Of a stretch of 64,000 nucleotides of DNA, positions 33,863 to 46,076 are shown one piece after another (position 1 is the first letter of the stretch; the number at the start of each line of letters is the position of its first letter). Where the stretch lies: positions 930,001 to 994,000 of the forward strand of contig MU006233.1 in assembly GCA_010093685.1 (NCBI GenBank), read 5' to 3'. Made by a program: the position numbers and the translations under genes. Source of the stretch: Ophiobolus disseminans (lineage: Eukaryota > Ascomycota > Dothideomycetes > Pleosporales > Phaeosphaeriaceae). The notes beneath the pieces are model-generated. The model was not told the DNA's origin. It worked only from the letters and a program-made list of their open reading frames with translations, and did no database searches.

Positions 33863-36800
33863 CGTGCGGCGCGAACGTTATGCGAGCGGGCGAGCAAGAG
33901 TTCCTCGATTGAGGTGATCAAGTTGTGGTGTGAGTGGCTAGGGCGACAAACTTCGGAGATAGGTTTGCGATGAGTGAAAGTGAGCGCACGCGCCAGCCAG
34001 GATCCACTAATTGACCTTTCACTCACCATGCAGTAGCATACTGGAAACAAAGTTAGGGAAATTAAAGCATTGAGGCAACTGACGGGACGCGTAGTCCCTG
34101 ACTTTCGATACCACCAGCTGTCTATCGTCAGAGCGACATGAATGACGAGAGCAACCGACCACACACACTATGCTATATTCTGAAAGATTCGTTGAGTAGC
34201 TTTATGAGGTGAACGGCGGTATCGTAGAAAACATCAAATACTACATGCCTACCACATGCCTACCAAAGGCGGTGCGAGAAACCGCCATGACACTGGCCCC
34301 ACATCGCTTTTCTTGACCGTTCAGCGCTTTGAATATTCTTTCGGGTGCGCATCAGGACATGCCGTGTTTTGAGTACCTTTTCATGCGTGAACTGCAGAAG
34401 TCTTGTCTGGGCCGCCAATTGATTGCCGGAAAAGCACATCACTATTCGAGGCCATAGATTGGAGAAGCTCCAGGATACTCTCGTAAATATCTAGGGCATT
34501 CAAGGGAAGTCTCCGGCGGGCTGGACCCATGATAGAGCATGCGTATGCTTTTGAAGGTGAGAGTTGCATAGAGACCAAGCGAGGACAGATGGCATGGGAG
34601 GAACGCAGTACGTTTTCGGAAACGAACATTGACGCGAACACTGAGAGTTTCAAGTGCTGACAAGTAGGTCACGTTCAGAGGCGGATACGAGAAAAGGTTC
34701 CCGGTAAACTAAACAACAGCCTACTCGCAGATCCGGTACTGGGCATCGTGCCGATTAAGTCTTGTTTGCAACTAGAACGATTGCTCTTGCCGCGCAAGTC
34801 ATAACATGAGAGGCGTGATCTTTCAATACAAAGTCTCATGGCGAGAAGGCGAACGAACATTCCTGTTTGCTCCCATCCTTTCGAGAAGACTCGCAACATC
34901 ATGTACTCGCTGTATGTCGATTTTTGTATCTTAATCAGTATGTGCATGCTAAAGATTGCAAGAGTAGGTGCAGAGAAGCGGTTCAATGCATTTCATCGCA
35001 GGCACGTCGACGCAACTTCTCGTGTGGAAATTGGGGCTCTTGTTTCGTTTCAGGTCCGATAGCGCTCAAGATCTCATGTTGTTCACGACGCCGGAGAACG
35101 ACATATTGGCGTTGTTTTTTCTTTTTGGACCAAGCACAAGACCATGATCTGTCCACGTGTTCCTTTCAGGAAAACATTCCACGATAGGTTAATGCAAAAG
35201 AGATGCGGAGTAGAGGAGCTGTTTATATACGGTTACGAGTATAGCTGCGCGCACGCATGCATAGGCTCTGCGTACGGTTCATCTCAAGCGCGACAGCGAA
35301 GCTTCGTCCATGGCTTGCGATACGGCGCGATCGTCAGTGGATCTCGCTCCATGTGTCGGAAACTGCAGCAATTTGGTACTGCTAAGTAGGATGAGAACAT
35401 TTAGCTCCTGGCTCGGAACCATGGAACAATATTCGCTTCTTTAGATATACTGGAATCTCGAGGCCCCTCACACTGCACATATCAGGTGCATATCTTTCTT
35501 TCGAGACTTCACAGCTCTGACCAGTGTGCGAAAGAGAAGCAACATGTATTGCTCTGCTGAAGACTTCTCAACACTCCATGAGAAGTCGATATCATGAGTT
35601 TCAATAAGGTTGCGGGAAGTAGATCGAAGAGCAAGAGGGACGAGAAAGACCATGGGTAGAATTTTTAGACACGACATGCAGAATTTGGATTATCTCTCTG
35701 GAAGTCTGCAACGGCGAGTAGCTAATGTAGAGAAAGAATGGTGCGGTGGGAGAATTTATAGTTGGCAGGAAGGACTGAAAATCCATCACACGTATACCAG
35801 GCCCTTTTGACATCATTAAAAATACGTTGCGATGCGGGAAAACAATGCCATGTCCGAATTGTAGGGAGACTTCGAAGGAGCATCAGGACAAATGGATGTG
35901 TTTTCCGACATCAAACCCGTTCTCTTGGGGTTTGCGTCTCACTGCGAAACATACCGGGAAAAACTGTTCATTTTGGACACGCCAGGTGGGATACTCGAGA
36001 GCATTACGAGGATGCGACTTAAATGCTTTGGGAGAGGAGAAGAGAAAACATGTGGTATTTCGACGGGTACTTCTGGATAAGGCTGAGTGGCGACGGAGGA
36101 GAGAGTAGCCATGCCGGCGTTTTATTCCGTCTTTCAAAGATTCCCAGGGCCATCTATTCGTTGCGAAGCCATTTAGAGAATCGTCTCAAGCCATGGAGCG
36201 GCGCGAGCGAGTTTTATACACTCACCATGTCGCAACGACGCGCTCGCGCACACATGCATATATTCTACTCCACTTTCGGCACCATGAAAAACTCTGGTCC
36301 TTTAGTTCTTGACATGAAAATTGCCTGGTATTGTTTCCGCAGCAGACAACGCCACGTAGATCTCTGTATTTTGAGATTGCACCCATCATATTTTTCTCTC
36401 TCGTGGGCTTTGGCACGGACATGATGTAGTGCTAGCGACGTTGGAAGAACATATCGAGTGACTCGTTGTTCTTTCTGGGAGGGAAAAGGTGCGGCGGGAG
36501 CGAGGGACATAGAAGTGAGTGTAGCGATTTTCTTTTGGAAAGACGCGCCAGACCATCAGGTCTTCGTTCGAAACCTTTGGTGGTGGGTAGATGCAGCGAT
36601 GGTTTATGGGAGGACTGAAGAGCGCCGAGGGAGAGATATATATACACCTAAAGTATCCCACCTGGGCATGATCGCGCAATCATGTTTGAAGATACGATCT
36701 GGTGTTGGAATCGTGACGTGAACATCTCCAAAATCGCGAGCATGACCAGTGGTCTTGCGATCTTCTTATGCACCAAAGCAACAACTCATACCGTCTTTGT

Positions 36801-37502
36801 TTGTCGTTTTGATTCCCGCCAACATGTGCCTGTAGGTATACGTGTTCTATGAATCACTGCGCTGCAAAAGCACAAGGCATTCGAACCTTACGTCGAAACC
36901 TTGATAGCTACCTAGGTATGTCTCTTCGAGAGACTGAGGAGGCAGCGCACATGGTCCATACCTGGTATGATTTTGGAAGGGTCCGGAAGACATCCATTGA
37001 ATCTCGAAATGATTCGGAGCACTTCCACCAGCGGAAGGTGTTGTGAAGAAGTAATCAAGAAAGCTGTATATATCCAGAGGTGCGGAAGTTGCTCCGACCA
37101 TGTTCTGGTAGTCCCGAGACTTCCAAACTCATGGACTTCCTCTTGGGCGATTTCTCGAACATATGGTGTCTATTACTTCGATTTTCCGCGGACGGCGTCA
37201 CTTCATGATAGTTGCGTATTGTAATTTTCGAGTCCAGGCGCCAGACACAGGTTGAAGTTGATGATTGAGGCGTGGAACATCAAATTCCTCATATTGGGTT
37301 CTGGGCGCGAAGAGAGGCGCACATCATGCTTCGAAATCTTGATTTTGGGTGACGAGAAAAGACATTAGGTGTGCATATTCGTGTTTTGATCTAGAAGAAA
37401 GACGTCAATGTTTGATAGTGTTAAAGAGTGGAAGTAGAGAAAAGTTTATTTACAATTTAGCGCGTTTACACACCCCTCGCAAACCCTCGATAGTCAATCT
37501 CA
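33863..37502. other. 3.6-kb gene-poor block with degenerate dispersed repeats
   Basis: No intact gene was found. Several stretches resemble one another and the block at 51370-52500. They include FFFLDQAQDHDL-like text near 35110-35160 (+), FFWKDAPDHQ-like text near 36525-36560 (+), a minus-strand SAPLDIYSFLDYF segment near 37050-37090, and TATATA-containing ends (around 35225, 36640 and 37065). The units are too decayed to define borders by eye. They look like remnants of a repeated sequence family rather than genes. Confidence 0.5.
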
Positions 37503-38720
37503 TCACACCCTCATACCTCCACTCCTCTCCGTATCCCTCGTTTCCGTCCCTTTACTCGCCTCCCACCCGCCTTCCTTCCTTCTCCCCAACGCGCGTCTTA
37601 GAGTCCATTCTTTCGCCGTAACGTCCTCTTCTTCCTCCTCGCCACCATCTACCAACGCCTTGAGTACGATGTCGTCTTCCGGCCGGCAGAAATACACTAA
37701 GCTATACCTCGTCACACTGCCTTGATCCCCAGGCGCAGCAACTACGCGGTGTATGTTCGAGCGTAGTATGTTGGAAGAGAATTTGACGAGCGCGTCGCCG
37801 AGATTGATGATGCAGTGTCCCGGCAAAGGGTGCACGTATGTCCATCCGTCTTCGCAGAGCTTTGTTTCTGTTTGGCTTGGTGGTGGGGATGATGAGGTTG
37901 GTGGGTCTGGTGGTATAGTAGAGGGGAGTTTGACTTGTAAACCACCCAGGCGGTTGAACAGAACGGTCACGCTGCCGAAATCTGTATGTTCGCCCAATGC
38001 CACGCCCTTTACGTTGACTTCTTGTGGTGGTGCGCGTACGAAGCGGATTTGGTCGCCGGAGTTTGAGGTGAGGGTGTGCAGAGCTTCGAGGCCGCCGTTT
38101 GCGCGGGCTTGTTCGGACAGCGGTAGGCGTTTCGAGAGGAGGGATGTGACGAGCATGCATATTGCGTGGGAGCGGTGGATGTATGATTCAAACAAGCTGC
38201 GGTGGGGAGTTAGGACTAATGGAGCGGATAAGGTTGGAGACAAGGACAGGATGTCGTCTTTCGAAATCTGCAGATGTCAACATCGCGCTGTAAGGATTTG
38301 AGTTGGTTTGCGAACGTTGTAGAACTCATTCCGATCCTTCGTTCCCTTTGCATCAATGATACCCTCTCCATATCCTTTGTACCCAAAGTAACTCCCTTGG
38401 TCTTTAAAGTCGTACTGGACCTTCTCTGCCACGTCCAAGTCGAAGAACGACTTCATGACTTCGAAAAGATGATCTGCATCTTGAAGTAGCTCGCCGCCAT
38501 TGATTGCATGATTGTCTACACCGGACGTGCGCAAGTCGAGGTAGAAGAAGCCAAGGTCGCAACATGCTTTCCAGCACCGATTTTGCTCTTCGACGTCATT
38601 CTGGAGGAGCTTTTCGAGCGATATGCGCAGGAGTGGTGCGGTTGGGACGTTCTCTGGGAACGAGGGTAGATCTACGAAGCAATCGCGTGCTGGTGAGTGG
38701 GAGTGATCTGAGTGAGGCAT
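37503..38720 (-). CDS. 2-oxoglutarate/Fe(II)-dependent oxygenase, isopenicillin-N-synthase-like, 389 aa
   Basis: Two exons: 38720-38316 and 38267-37503, with a 48-nt intron (GTTCGC to CTGCAG, phase 0). The N-terminal DIOX_N part shows VDLPSFPE near residue 17, CCDLGFFYLDL near 60-70 and SYFGYKGYGEG near 112-122. The catalytic jelly roll keeps all iron ligands: His 229 and Asp 231 in EHTDFGSVT, and His 308 in NIHRV. The 2-oxoglutarate-binding Arg lies in RYSLVYF near 328. These residues support an active oxygenase of the plant-type 2OG family, which oxidises small molecules such as gibberellin-, flavonoid- or alkaloid-type compounds. The substrate cannot be read from sequence. The C-terminus is an acidic then basic tail (GGEEEEED). 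It has no signal peptide and is probably cytosolic. Confidence 0.93.
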
Positions 38721-39216
38721 GTCGTGGTAAGCGATCAACCGGTATGAGTATGGGCTGGATATCCTCGGAGCATATGGGCTGGATTTGAAGAGGGGAGAAG
38801 TGACAATGCCGCGGTTCAGTCTGAGGAAGGCGGGGTAGCTTCGGATATTGGTCGAACAAGAGGTCAGGCAACGAGGAAATGCAGGTGCGAGAAGGGAGAA
38901 CGATGAACCATCACAAAAGCAACACGATCAGAGGTCAAAGAGATGCAATTCATTAACTATCCACAGTAGAGCTCCGAGTATCCATCACTTGAACTAGATC
39001 CACCACCACGAGCCATAAAGTTAATGATGACAAGATGACGATGAAGCAAGCCAAGAGACGATCCAAAAGTTATGAACACAATTTAAGATGAAGAGGCCGT
39101 CTGGAAACAAACTCCTGAAGGTGCATTGTACAAGTAGAAGATTGGATGAGGCCTGAAGGATGTTAGACGATGCAGACAGAAGGACGAGGGCAAGACTTAC
39201 CATTGAGTAGAGACGT
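38721..39216. other. Intergenic between oxygenase and HEX1
   Basis: About 500 bp with the promoter of the oxygenase gene and the 3' UTR of HEX1. No further gene is present. Confidence 0.5.
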
Positions 39217-40047
39217 TTACAACCTGGAGCCGTGGACGACCTTGTAGTCGACAGCCATCTCCATGCCGTCATCGTTGATGACGAGGATGCGTACGCTGCC
39301 TCGGCCGTTGTCGAAGGACTCTGTGAGGCGGGACATGAGAGCGCTCTGGTCGAGGACGGGAAGGCCCTGCTTGACATCACCAGACTCGGTCATGGCAACG
39401 ACGCGACCATCCTCACGGATGTCGAGGACACGGTACTGCTTGAAGACAGGGCCGAGCATGTTCTGGACAACGACGGAAGGAGCCGGGTTGGAGATGAAAG
39501 AGGACTCCTCATGGAGCTGCTTGGTGAACAGGTCAACACCGAGGTAACGGTGCTGTCCAGTCTGAGATGAGGTGGTGATGCGGATGACCTGGCAAGGGCG
39601 TCCCTGCAGGATCAGGAGATCGCCAATGCGGATGTGGTGGCAAGGGATGGTGATGGTGTTGGGAGAAGCCATTTTGCGTGCTGTGGCTGGGGCAGATGGG
39701 ACAGCGGGAGATGCGCGATGAGCTTGAACTTGAGCTGGGGCTGCGTGGGAAGTTGGTCGGGGAGCAGAGTAAGAGCTGTTGACACGAACGACGCGCTCGA
39801 CAGGAGTTCCGGACTGGACGGGGCGGGAAGGAGGCTGGGAAGGGATAGAAGTGGTGTACTTTTCCTTAACGATTACTTCTTCCTTGCGATCGTCGTACTT
39901 GGACGCGACGTTGGAATGCTCGTGAGAGTGGTGGTGGTGGCGGTTGGGGTGGATGGGGTGGGCTACACGTTCAGCGACCTTATGGGCTGCCTTGGAGATA
40001 CCGTGACGAAGAGAATGGTAGTGACCGTCGTCGTCGTAATATCCCAT
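39217..40047 (-). CDS. hex1: Woronin-body major protein HEX1, 276-aa form
   Basis: HEX1 self-assembles into the crystalline core of Woronin bodies, which plug septal pores after hyphal damage. From the ATG at 40045-40047 the start MGYYDDDGHYHSLRHG is typical. A variable basic, His-rich linker (HHHHSHEHS) and a Pro/Ser-rich stretch follow. The eIF5A-like core begins about residue 125 with TITIPCHHIRIGDLL and includes CQVIRITTSSQTGQHRYLG and PVFKQYRVLDIRED. The last three residues are SRL, a peroxisomal targeting signal of type 1. This matches its origin in peroxisomes. The family identity is certain. The true N-terminus is less so: the same frame stays open upstream to a splice acceptor at 40420 and connects to another coding-like exon (see 40420-41025). 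Both starts may be used through alternative splicing, as described for HexA-type genes. Confidence 0.95.
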   Translation of the reverse strand: MGYYDDDGHYHSLRHGISKAAHKVAERVAHPIHPNRHHHHSHEHSNVASKYDDRKEEVIVKEKYTTSIPSQPPSRPVQSGTPVERVVRVNSSYSAPRPTSHAAPAQVQAHRASPAVPSAPATARKMASPNTITIPCHHIRIGDLLILQGRPCQVIRITTSSQTGQHRYLGVDLFTKQLHEESSFISNPAPSVVVQNMLGPVFKQYRVLDIREDGRVVAMTESGDVKQGLPVLDQSALMSRLTESFDNGRGSVRILVINDDGMEMAVDYKVVHGSRL

Positions 40048-41025
40048 ATCACGCTTGTGCTTCTTGGGGGGCGCAACCGTGGAACGAGTAGTGCTTTCTA
40101 CTCGAACCTGGGAAGGTGAAGGGTAGCGGCTGTCAACGACGGAGTCGACCTGTCCTTGGTAGGGAGAGGTGTCCTTGGCGGTGACGGTTTCGCGTGCGTA
40201 ACGGGAGGCCTGCTGGTGGTTGGCAGAGGTGCTGAGGTTGGTATAACCTTGCTCAGCGACGATGGGACGGGTGCGTTCGCGGAACTGACGCTCAGAGACG
40301 TCGATCTGGGAAGGCGCGTAGTCGGTGGCAGGGCCGTGGACTGTATTGAAGTGACGGTCGTAGGCGGAGTCCTTGACCTCGATGTGGGAGTGGAGGGAGG
40401 ATGAGGTTGGGGGTTGATAGCTGGAAGAAGAGATGGAAGGTCAGCTTGGGTAAGGAAGAGGAGGTGAGGGAAAAGTGGGGACTGCATGTCGCTCGGACAA
40501 CAACAGAAGGAAAAGGGTTAGCGGCTCAATGGTGGCTTGCTAGCCGCCAAGCTCAGGGGGTTGGGACGGGCGTGTTGTGGTGATCCGTGCTAGCGGTGCG
40601 CTGGCAAAACAATGACAATGAATCAGGAGGTGCTGGCACTTACCGGTCGCGGGAGTCTCGGGTTGCTTGAAATTCGACTCGGTCAGTTCGCTGCTGCTGC
40701 TGCGAAATCTGCTCAGGCTGCCTGTAGCGGGTCTGCTCGCGGATGTGAACTTCCTCGCGGTGCTGTTCAGGCTGCTGGGGGCGCTGAAGCTGCTGGGGAC
40801 GGCGGAGATGCTCTTCCTCGTGGATGCGAACCTCCTCCTTGACGTAAGTGTCGCGGTGGTTGGGAGCGTGGACGGTGGCTGAGAAGGACTCGTGGGTTTC
40901 TTCGTGACCTTCCCGTCCAAGTGTCTGCTGTTGCGAGACCTTTGCTTCGCCTTCTACCTTGACGCTGGCAGATTCCTTTACCTCTGCGTTCTTATACGCA
41001 GACGGGAAGACACTGAAGGGGATCG
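40048..41025 (-). other. Open, coding-like 5' extension of HEX1
   Basis: Upstream of the HEX1 ATG the frame continues to an acceptor at 40420 (CTTCCAG, branch AGCTGACC). It joins in phase to a second exon that ends with donor GTAAGT at 40643 and runs back to about 41025, where an acceptor (TTAACAG) follows a stop. The predicted text of about 250 residues is Gln-, Arg- and Glu-rich (EEEHLRRPQQLQRPQQ, QISQQQQRTDRVEF). No ATG occurs in this frame in the upstream exon. A further donor (GTAAGA near 41120) suggests a 5'-UTR exon. Either an unseen 5' exon supplies the start, or the extension is a long spliced leader or a non-AUG start. Confidence 0.65.
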
Positions 41026-43529
41026 GGACCTGTTGCTGTTAATTGTGCAATTGCAGGTTGGCGGTGAGAGACGGACTCGTGCTTCAAAATCCAGTTTGCC
41101 GGAGTCTGGTCGCTCTTACTTGAAAACCCTTCGAACCGTTCGAAAACAATTCGAAAGGAATCAAGAAAGAACTTCTTGGCTCCTTTGAGGGTCTCACGGG
41201 GAGATAGATGGTGCAGAAAGGTGCAAAGACTGTGTGTGCAATTGGGTGCAGTAGCGGGGTGGAGGAGAGAGGGAGCAGTGAGGCGCGACGAGGGGATCAA
41301 GTAGATTGGGCGGTTTGCCGGGGCGCTGTTGTGAGGCCGTTTGAGGGTGGTGCATGGATGGGATGGCTGGGTCGCCGAGGGAGCTGTCTGGAAGCGGCAT
41401 AGCCTTGTTGTGATTGGCAGCTAGCGTGTCACAGCATCCCCTTTTCGCTTCCACACTCTCCACATCAGCCATGGCCCCGTCGCTCGCTCGCACCGAGGCA
41501 TCTTGTGAGCACTGCGCGGCTGTTGGCCAGGCAATTGCGTGAATTCGTCTCGCAAATTGACTTTGGGCTGGCATGGGTCGACAGAGGCTTCAGACAGATC
41601 CACGCGCGGCCGCTTGTCGAAGCTCACCTCCGCGAGTGGGCCCAATTTCATGCGTGGAAGAAGCCAATTGGAGCAGACCCGCCCTCGCATGCAGCGTGCG
41701 ATAGTTCGCGCACTTTCAGCTGAGGTTGATCCATGTTGTGCGGCCAGTTGTCCAGCGCTCCCAGCCTCCCCCCAGCCTCCCAAATTTCGGCGCGTCGTCA
41801 TTGGCCGAAGCTCTCAAATGGCGCTGCTGCAGGAGAACGTCGATAGCTCCAGCCGGCGACCGGGGTAGCTCCATCGTCGTCACCTCGCCAACGGATGCGC
41901 CGGCTATCACGTGCCAGACTCCTCCGGCCATCAAGGTATGGTGAGTGGATCTGAACATTTGACGCAATTCGATGCTAGACGGTTGACAATGATTGCGAGC
42001 ATCTCGAATTCTCGCGGGAGCATGCCACATGCATTGTCCCATCTCAGTCACGCCTGCAGTCTGACGTGCAGTAGCGAAGCTTCTCGATCGACGCCAGGGC
42101 GATGAATGGTGGGTGTGCCCGTTATCAAGAGGCGTCGACAGCAAGGTGGCTTGCGAGTGGTTGGTTCGAACGTATACGTGTGTTTTGTTAGATAGACCAC
42201 CATATCTAACAGCCGCGACACCTCAACGCCTAGCACGTAGTGCCCTCACATCTCGTGAACTGTGCCATGAGACGTATTTCACTAAGCATCGCTCGACCTC
42301 GGATTGATGACACAACGGTCCCATGCGACGAGCGAATACCTCCATCTCTTTTCGTGACTCGAAAGCCTCGGCTAATAGGAAGCTTGACTGAAAAAGGTGA
42401 CAATAACACTAAAGAACGAACGCGGAAAAACATGACAGAGTGTTCTTGAACATTGCGAGAATGACTACCTTGCGAGAAAGAGCAAGATCAACCAGATAGG
42501 AAGCATGATGCTGGCCGTGAGGTGGAATCGAGAATGTAGCGGTATGGAAGTGTTTGTGGCCGGTGTCAACGGTAAGCTTGTCTCTCAAGATGTGGAAGTC
42601 GCTACCAAGTGAATGCGACTTCCTCACCACACGCAATCTATGCACCTTCCCTTTCAGAATGTCAGTGTCGTACGCAGAGCCTTCAAACTCGACCTGCACC
42701 ACAACACCCCATCACCGCCACATCCTTTTCCTATATTGATCATCGTCTCTTTCTTTGAAGTTACCAGACCGCCGGCCAAGTGCAGCCACGCCCGCAGCCA
42801 AATGTTACACGAAACCGGTTCCTCGCAACGGCGGGCGTCATCAACTAACCCACAGACGGTGGTGCAACGACGGCGATGTACGAACGTAGAATTTCGGCTT
42901 CCACACAGCCACGGGATGCCCTACTTATGGACTGTCTCGGAGCCAAGAGGGCAACATTCCAGCAAGACCGATCGGTGTGTACCTGCATACGACTTTGCAC
43001 TGTCCACAACAGTCCATGTCGCAACATCGCGCGACTGACAGCTGTCAGCGGACTGATGTCTCGATGCGCACGTCAGAGACATTTTATCCATAGCGTCTGT
43101 TTAAGATTCATTGGGAGAGCTAATGTCCCAAAAAGAAAGGTTCCCCTCAACTTGTTCAACGACGCTCTAGGTTGGTGAGATGTTGTTGATTGAATGTGAA
43201 TTCCAGTGTTGAAGGTTGCTCAAACGCGTTCAAGCAGCTGGCCTTTCAACGTGGCAGGAGACGCAAGGTATAACATCATGAGCGAGTTTGTCGTCACAGT
43301 ATATGTTGCAGCTGACCCGATTTTCATCACAGTACCCTTCCTTCCCTTCAGTGTGTTGTTTGCCTTCTGCAGGTCAGGAGCCGACGTACTTGTGTTTGCT
43401 GGAACGCACAAGACTCCCCAGCAACCTTCACAAATTTGATCTTCTTAAACCCTCTTCTCAAATCAACCACTTCTCTTCCACTCCTTCTCGTAAGCGTCGT
43501 TGAGTGGTAACAGTTGATAACTACCCAAT
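41026..43529. other. 2.5-kb intergenic region, HEX1 upstream side
   Basis: It contains a probable non-coding 5' exon of HEX1 near 41120-41200 ending with GTAAGA. Overlapping frames on both strands around 41200-42150 reflect high-GC sequence and show no family resemblance. The right end is the promoter of the chitinase gene. Confidence 0.45.
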
Positions 43530-45513
43530 ATGCGCTTCTCACTTGCTGCGCTCGTTGCGCCAGTTTTACTTGCAGCATCGGCGACTGCCCGCTTCGTCAT
43601 CTACGCGGATGAGTATGCTACACCCTGAATCTCCGAGCGACACTGCTGATATTTCGTAGATGGCACCCAACTCGGCCTACCAGCCCTGAAGATCGTGCTG
43701 GCGTCGACCATGTCGTCCTCGCTTTTGCTATGGCGAATGCCACATTTGCCTACCAGCCAAAGGTTCCAATCTCGACCTTCAAGTCAGAGTTCCCAAATGC
43801 CAAAATCATGATCGCGGTCGGTGGATGGGGTGACGACATTGGCTTCTTCCAAGTCTCCAAGTCAGACGCCACCATTCAGCAGTTTGCTGCTGGTGTCGCT
43901 ACGATGCTCACGAACACTGGAGCTGATGGTGTCGGTAAGCTGATATGCCACTGAACGTTATCACCTTAATTTATTGACTTCCCTCCAAGATATCGATTGG
44001 GAGTATCCTGGAGGCAACGGTGCCGACTACAAGCAGGTTCCCAACTCAGAGAAGATCTACCAAATTGAGGCTTTCCCGAAGCTTCTGGCGGCTACACGTA
44101 CTGCTATTGGTAACAAGCTCCTGTCAATCGCAGTACCAGGCAAGCAGGGTACTTCAACTTCGCGTGTTCCTCCCCCATGACTGTTTGACTGACCTGGCTC
44201 AGGCGATATGATGGCTTTCACAAAGGAGAATGGTGCCAAGATTTGGACGTCCGTCGACTACATCAATGTAAGTCTATACCACCTCATAGATATGCCTTGC
44301 AAAACAGCGTCCTAACGTTTACAGATCATGTCATACGACTTGATGAACCGCCGCGACAATGTGACCAAGCACCATTCCTCCGTCACCGACTCACACCAGA
44401 CTATCAAGAACTACCTCGCCATCGGCGCTCCACCCGAGAAAATCAACCGTACGTCCTTCCCCCTTTGAAACCCTCAACTCATACTAACAGCACATCACAG
44501 TCGGCTTCGCCTACTACGCCAAATACTTCACCACCCAAGGCGACTGCACCGCCAAACCCCTAGGCTGCCCCATCGTCCTCGCCGAAGACCCCGTTACAGG
44601 AAAAGACCTCCTCACATCCGGCGCCTACACCTTCGAAAAATCCCACATGACACCCGTCGACCCCGCTTCCCTCAAACCGTCCTTCGACGGCACATGCGGG
44701 CCCGAGAAACTCACAAAGTGCGCTACGGGCTGCTGCTCGCAGTACGGCAACTGCGGCACGTCCCCTGAGCACTGCTCCGGCGCATGCCAACACGCGTTCG
44801 GCACCGGGTGCACCGACCCAGACGTCGCCGGGTCGTGGCAGGAAGCGGCTAAGAACGGCGTTGTGGATGATGTCGCGGGTGGGAAGTACTATTTCGATGC
44901 GGAGAATAAGTTGTTTTGGACGTGGGATACGCCTGAGCTTATAACCCGGAAATTCAACGACATCGTCAAGAAGGAAAAACTCGGTGGCGTTATGGCGTGG
45001 AGTCTGGGCGAGGACTCGTTTGATTGGAGTCACGTCAAGCAAATGGGTGCTGAGATTAAGAAGATTGGTAACGCGATATATGGTGGTGGTGGTGGTGGCG
45101 AGAAAGAGGCGGGTCCTGTGCATGGCGAGGCGCCTGAAGTCGAAGACACAGGTATCGAGAGCGAACCGGAGACTGAGCCTAAGACTGATGCCGACACCGA
45201 CACTCCTTACGACGTTGTGTGGGTCGACGGTACAGCAGACGGACCAGAGGGCGATGGTAGCACTGAACCCGACCCCTCCTCTTCCAGCGATGGCCCCGGC
45301 CCGGAGAATCAAGAGGTTCAGCCGGGACAGGAACAAGCCGCTCCCGTCATCGCCCCAGAATCCTCTCCCATCTCATCCTCCGACGACCTGCCCTTCTCGC
45401 CCGAATACGAAGCCGCCCTCCGTGCCGTGGGCGCACTCGACAAGGACGGTACTGCGCTTGCGAGGGGGCGTAGGTGTCAGTTGAAGAGGCGTGTGAAAGT
45501 CGCTGGCCTATGA
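43530..45513 (+). CDS. Secreted GH18 (class V) chitinase with embedded CBM18, 572 aa
   Basis: Six exons: 43530-43612, 43660-43934, 43990-44148, 44203-44267, 44325-44448 and 44501-45513. The introns are 47-57 nt with GT-AG ends, and each junction restores the expected text. Residues 1-21 are a signal peptide. The GH18 active site is DIDWE at 120-124 (Glu 124 is the proton donor), preceded by the substrate-binding strand IMIAVGGWGDD; IMSYDLMNRRD follows later. A chitin-binding type 1 module with hevein-like Cys spacing (CCSQYGNCG) occupies about residues 301-339, inserted in the catalytic domain. After it the barrel resumes (GKYYFDAENK..GGVMAWSLGEDSFDW). The last 120 residues are a Gly-rich joint and an acidic Pro/Ser/Glu-rich tail, probably O-glycosylated. 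The enzyme hydrolyses chitin, likely in wall remodelling, nutrition or mycoparasitism. Confidence 0.94.
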
Positions 45514-46076
45514 GAGTGTCGAGCTTGGAGAGCGATTCTGGAGACGAGCAATTACTGTTGGCGTACATTTCTTGGCTGATCTTGGGACGTTAGTGATGGC
45601 TTTTGTTCGCGTTAAGTGATGGCTGGGATGCTGTTGGGGTACAGTATCTTGGATTCAAGCAATGTTGGTGTTGGAATACTGTTAGCGTACAGTATTCCTG
45701 GACGGATGAAATAGCTATGGATACAAATACGTGATAACATATATGACATTGCTAGCAAGTCTTTGAGTAGTGATGGGGAAGAGTGAAGGCCTGAGTAATG
45801 CAAGGATATGCCTTGACGAAAGTGTTTTAGCATTGGCATACGGTTTTGTGAGTAAGGAAGTCAGGGCAATTAGACATCGAGAACACGGAGAACGTAGTTC
45901 GGTATTACACAATAATTCATTCTTTTTGGCTATCGAGCGCGCAGTCAAGCCACGGCGCGTTCATGCAATGCAACTAAATCATACAAATACCACCATCCAA
46001 CAATTCTTCCTCACCACCCACCCCTCTACTCCCAACACATCTACTCCCACCATACATATCATAACACATCCCCACC
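45514..46076. other. Convergent intergenic region
   Basis: This 560-bp stretch lies between the 3' ends of the chitinase gene (+) and the CCDC47-like gene (-). No gene, repeat or RNA is recognised. Confidence 0.5.

Noticed and set aside
39021..39380. Minus-strand frame overlapping the HEX1 3' end
   Set aside because: It is in another frame from the certain HEX1 coding sequence and has no recognisable content.
41194..41868. Overlapping frames of about 110-126 residues on both strands
   Set aside because: They reflect high-GC sequence without motifs, splice support or consistent frame choice.
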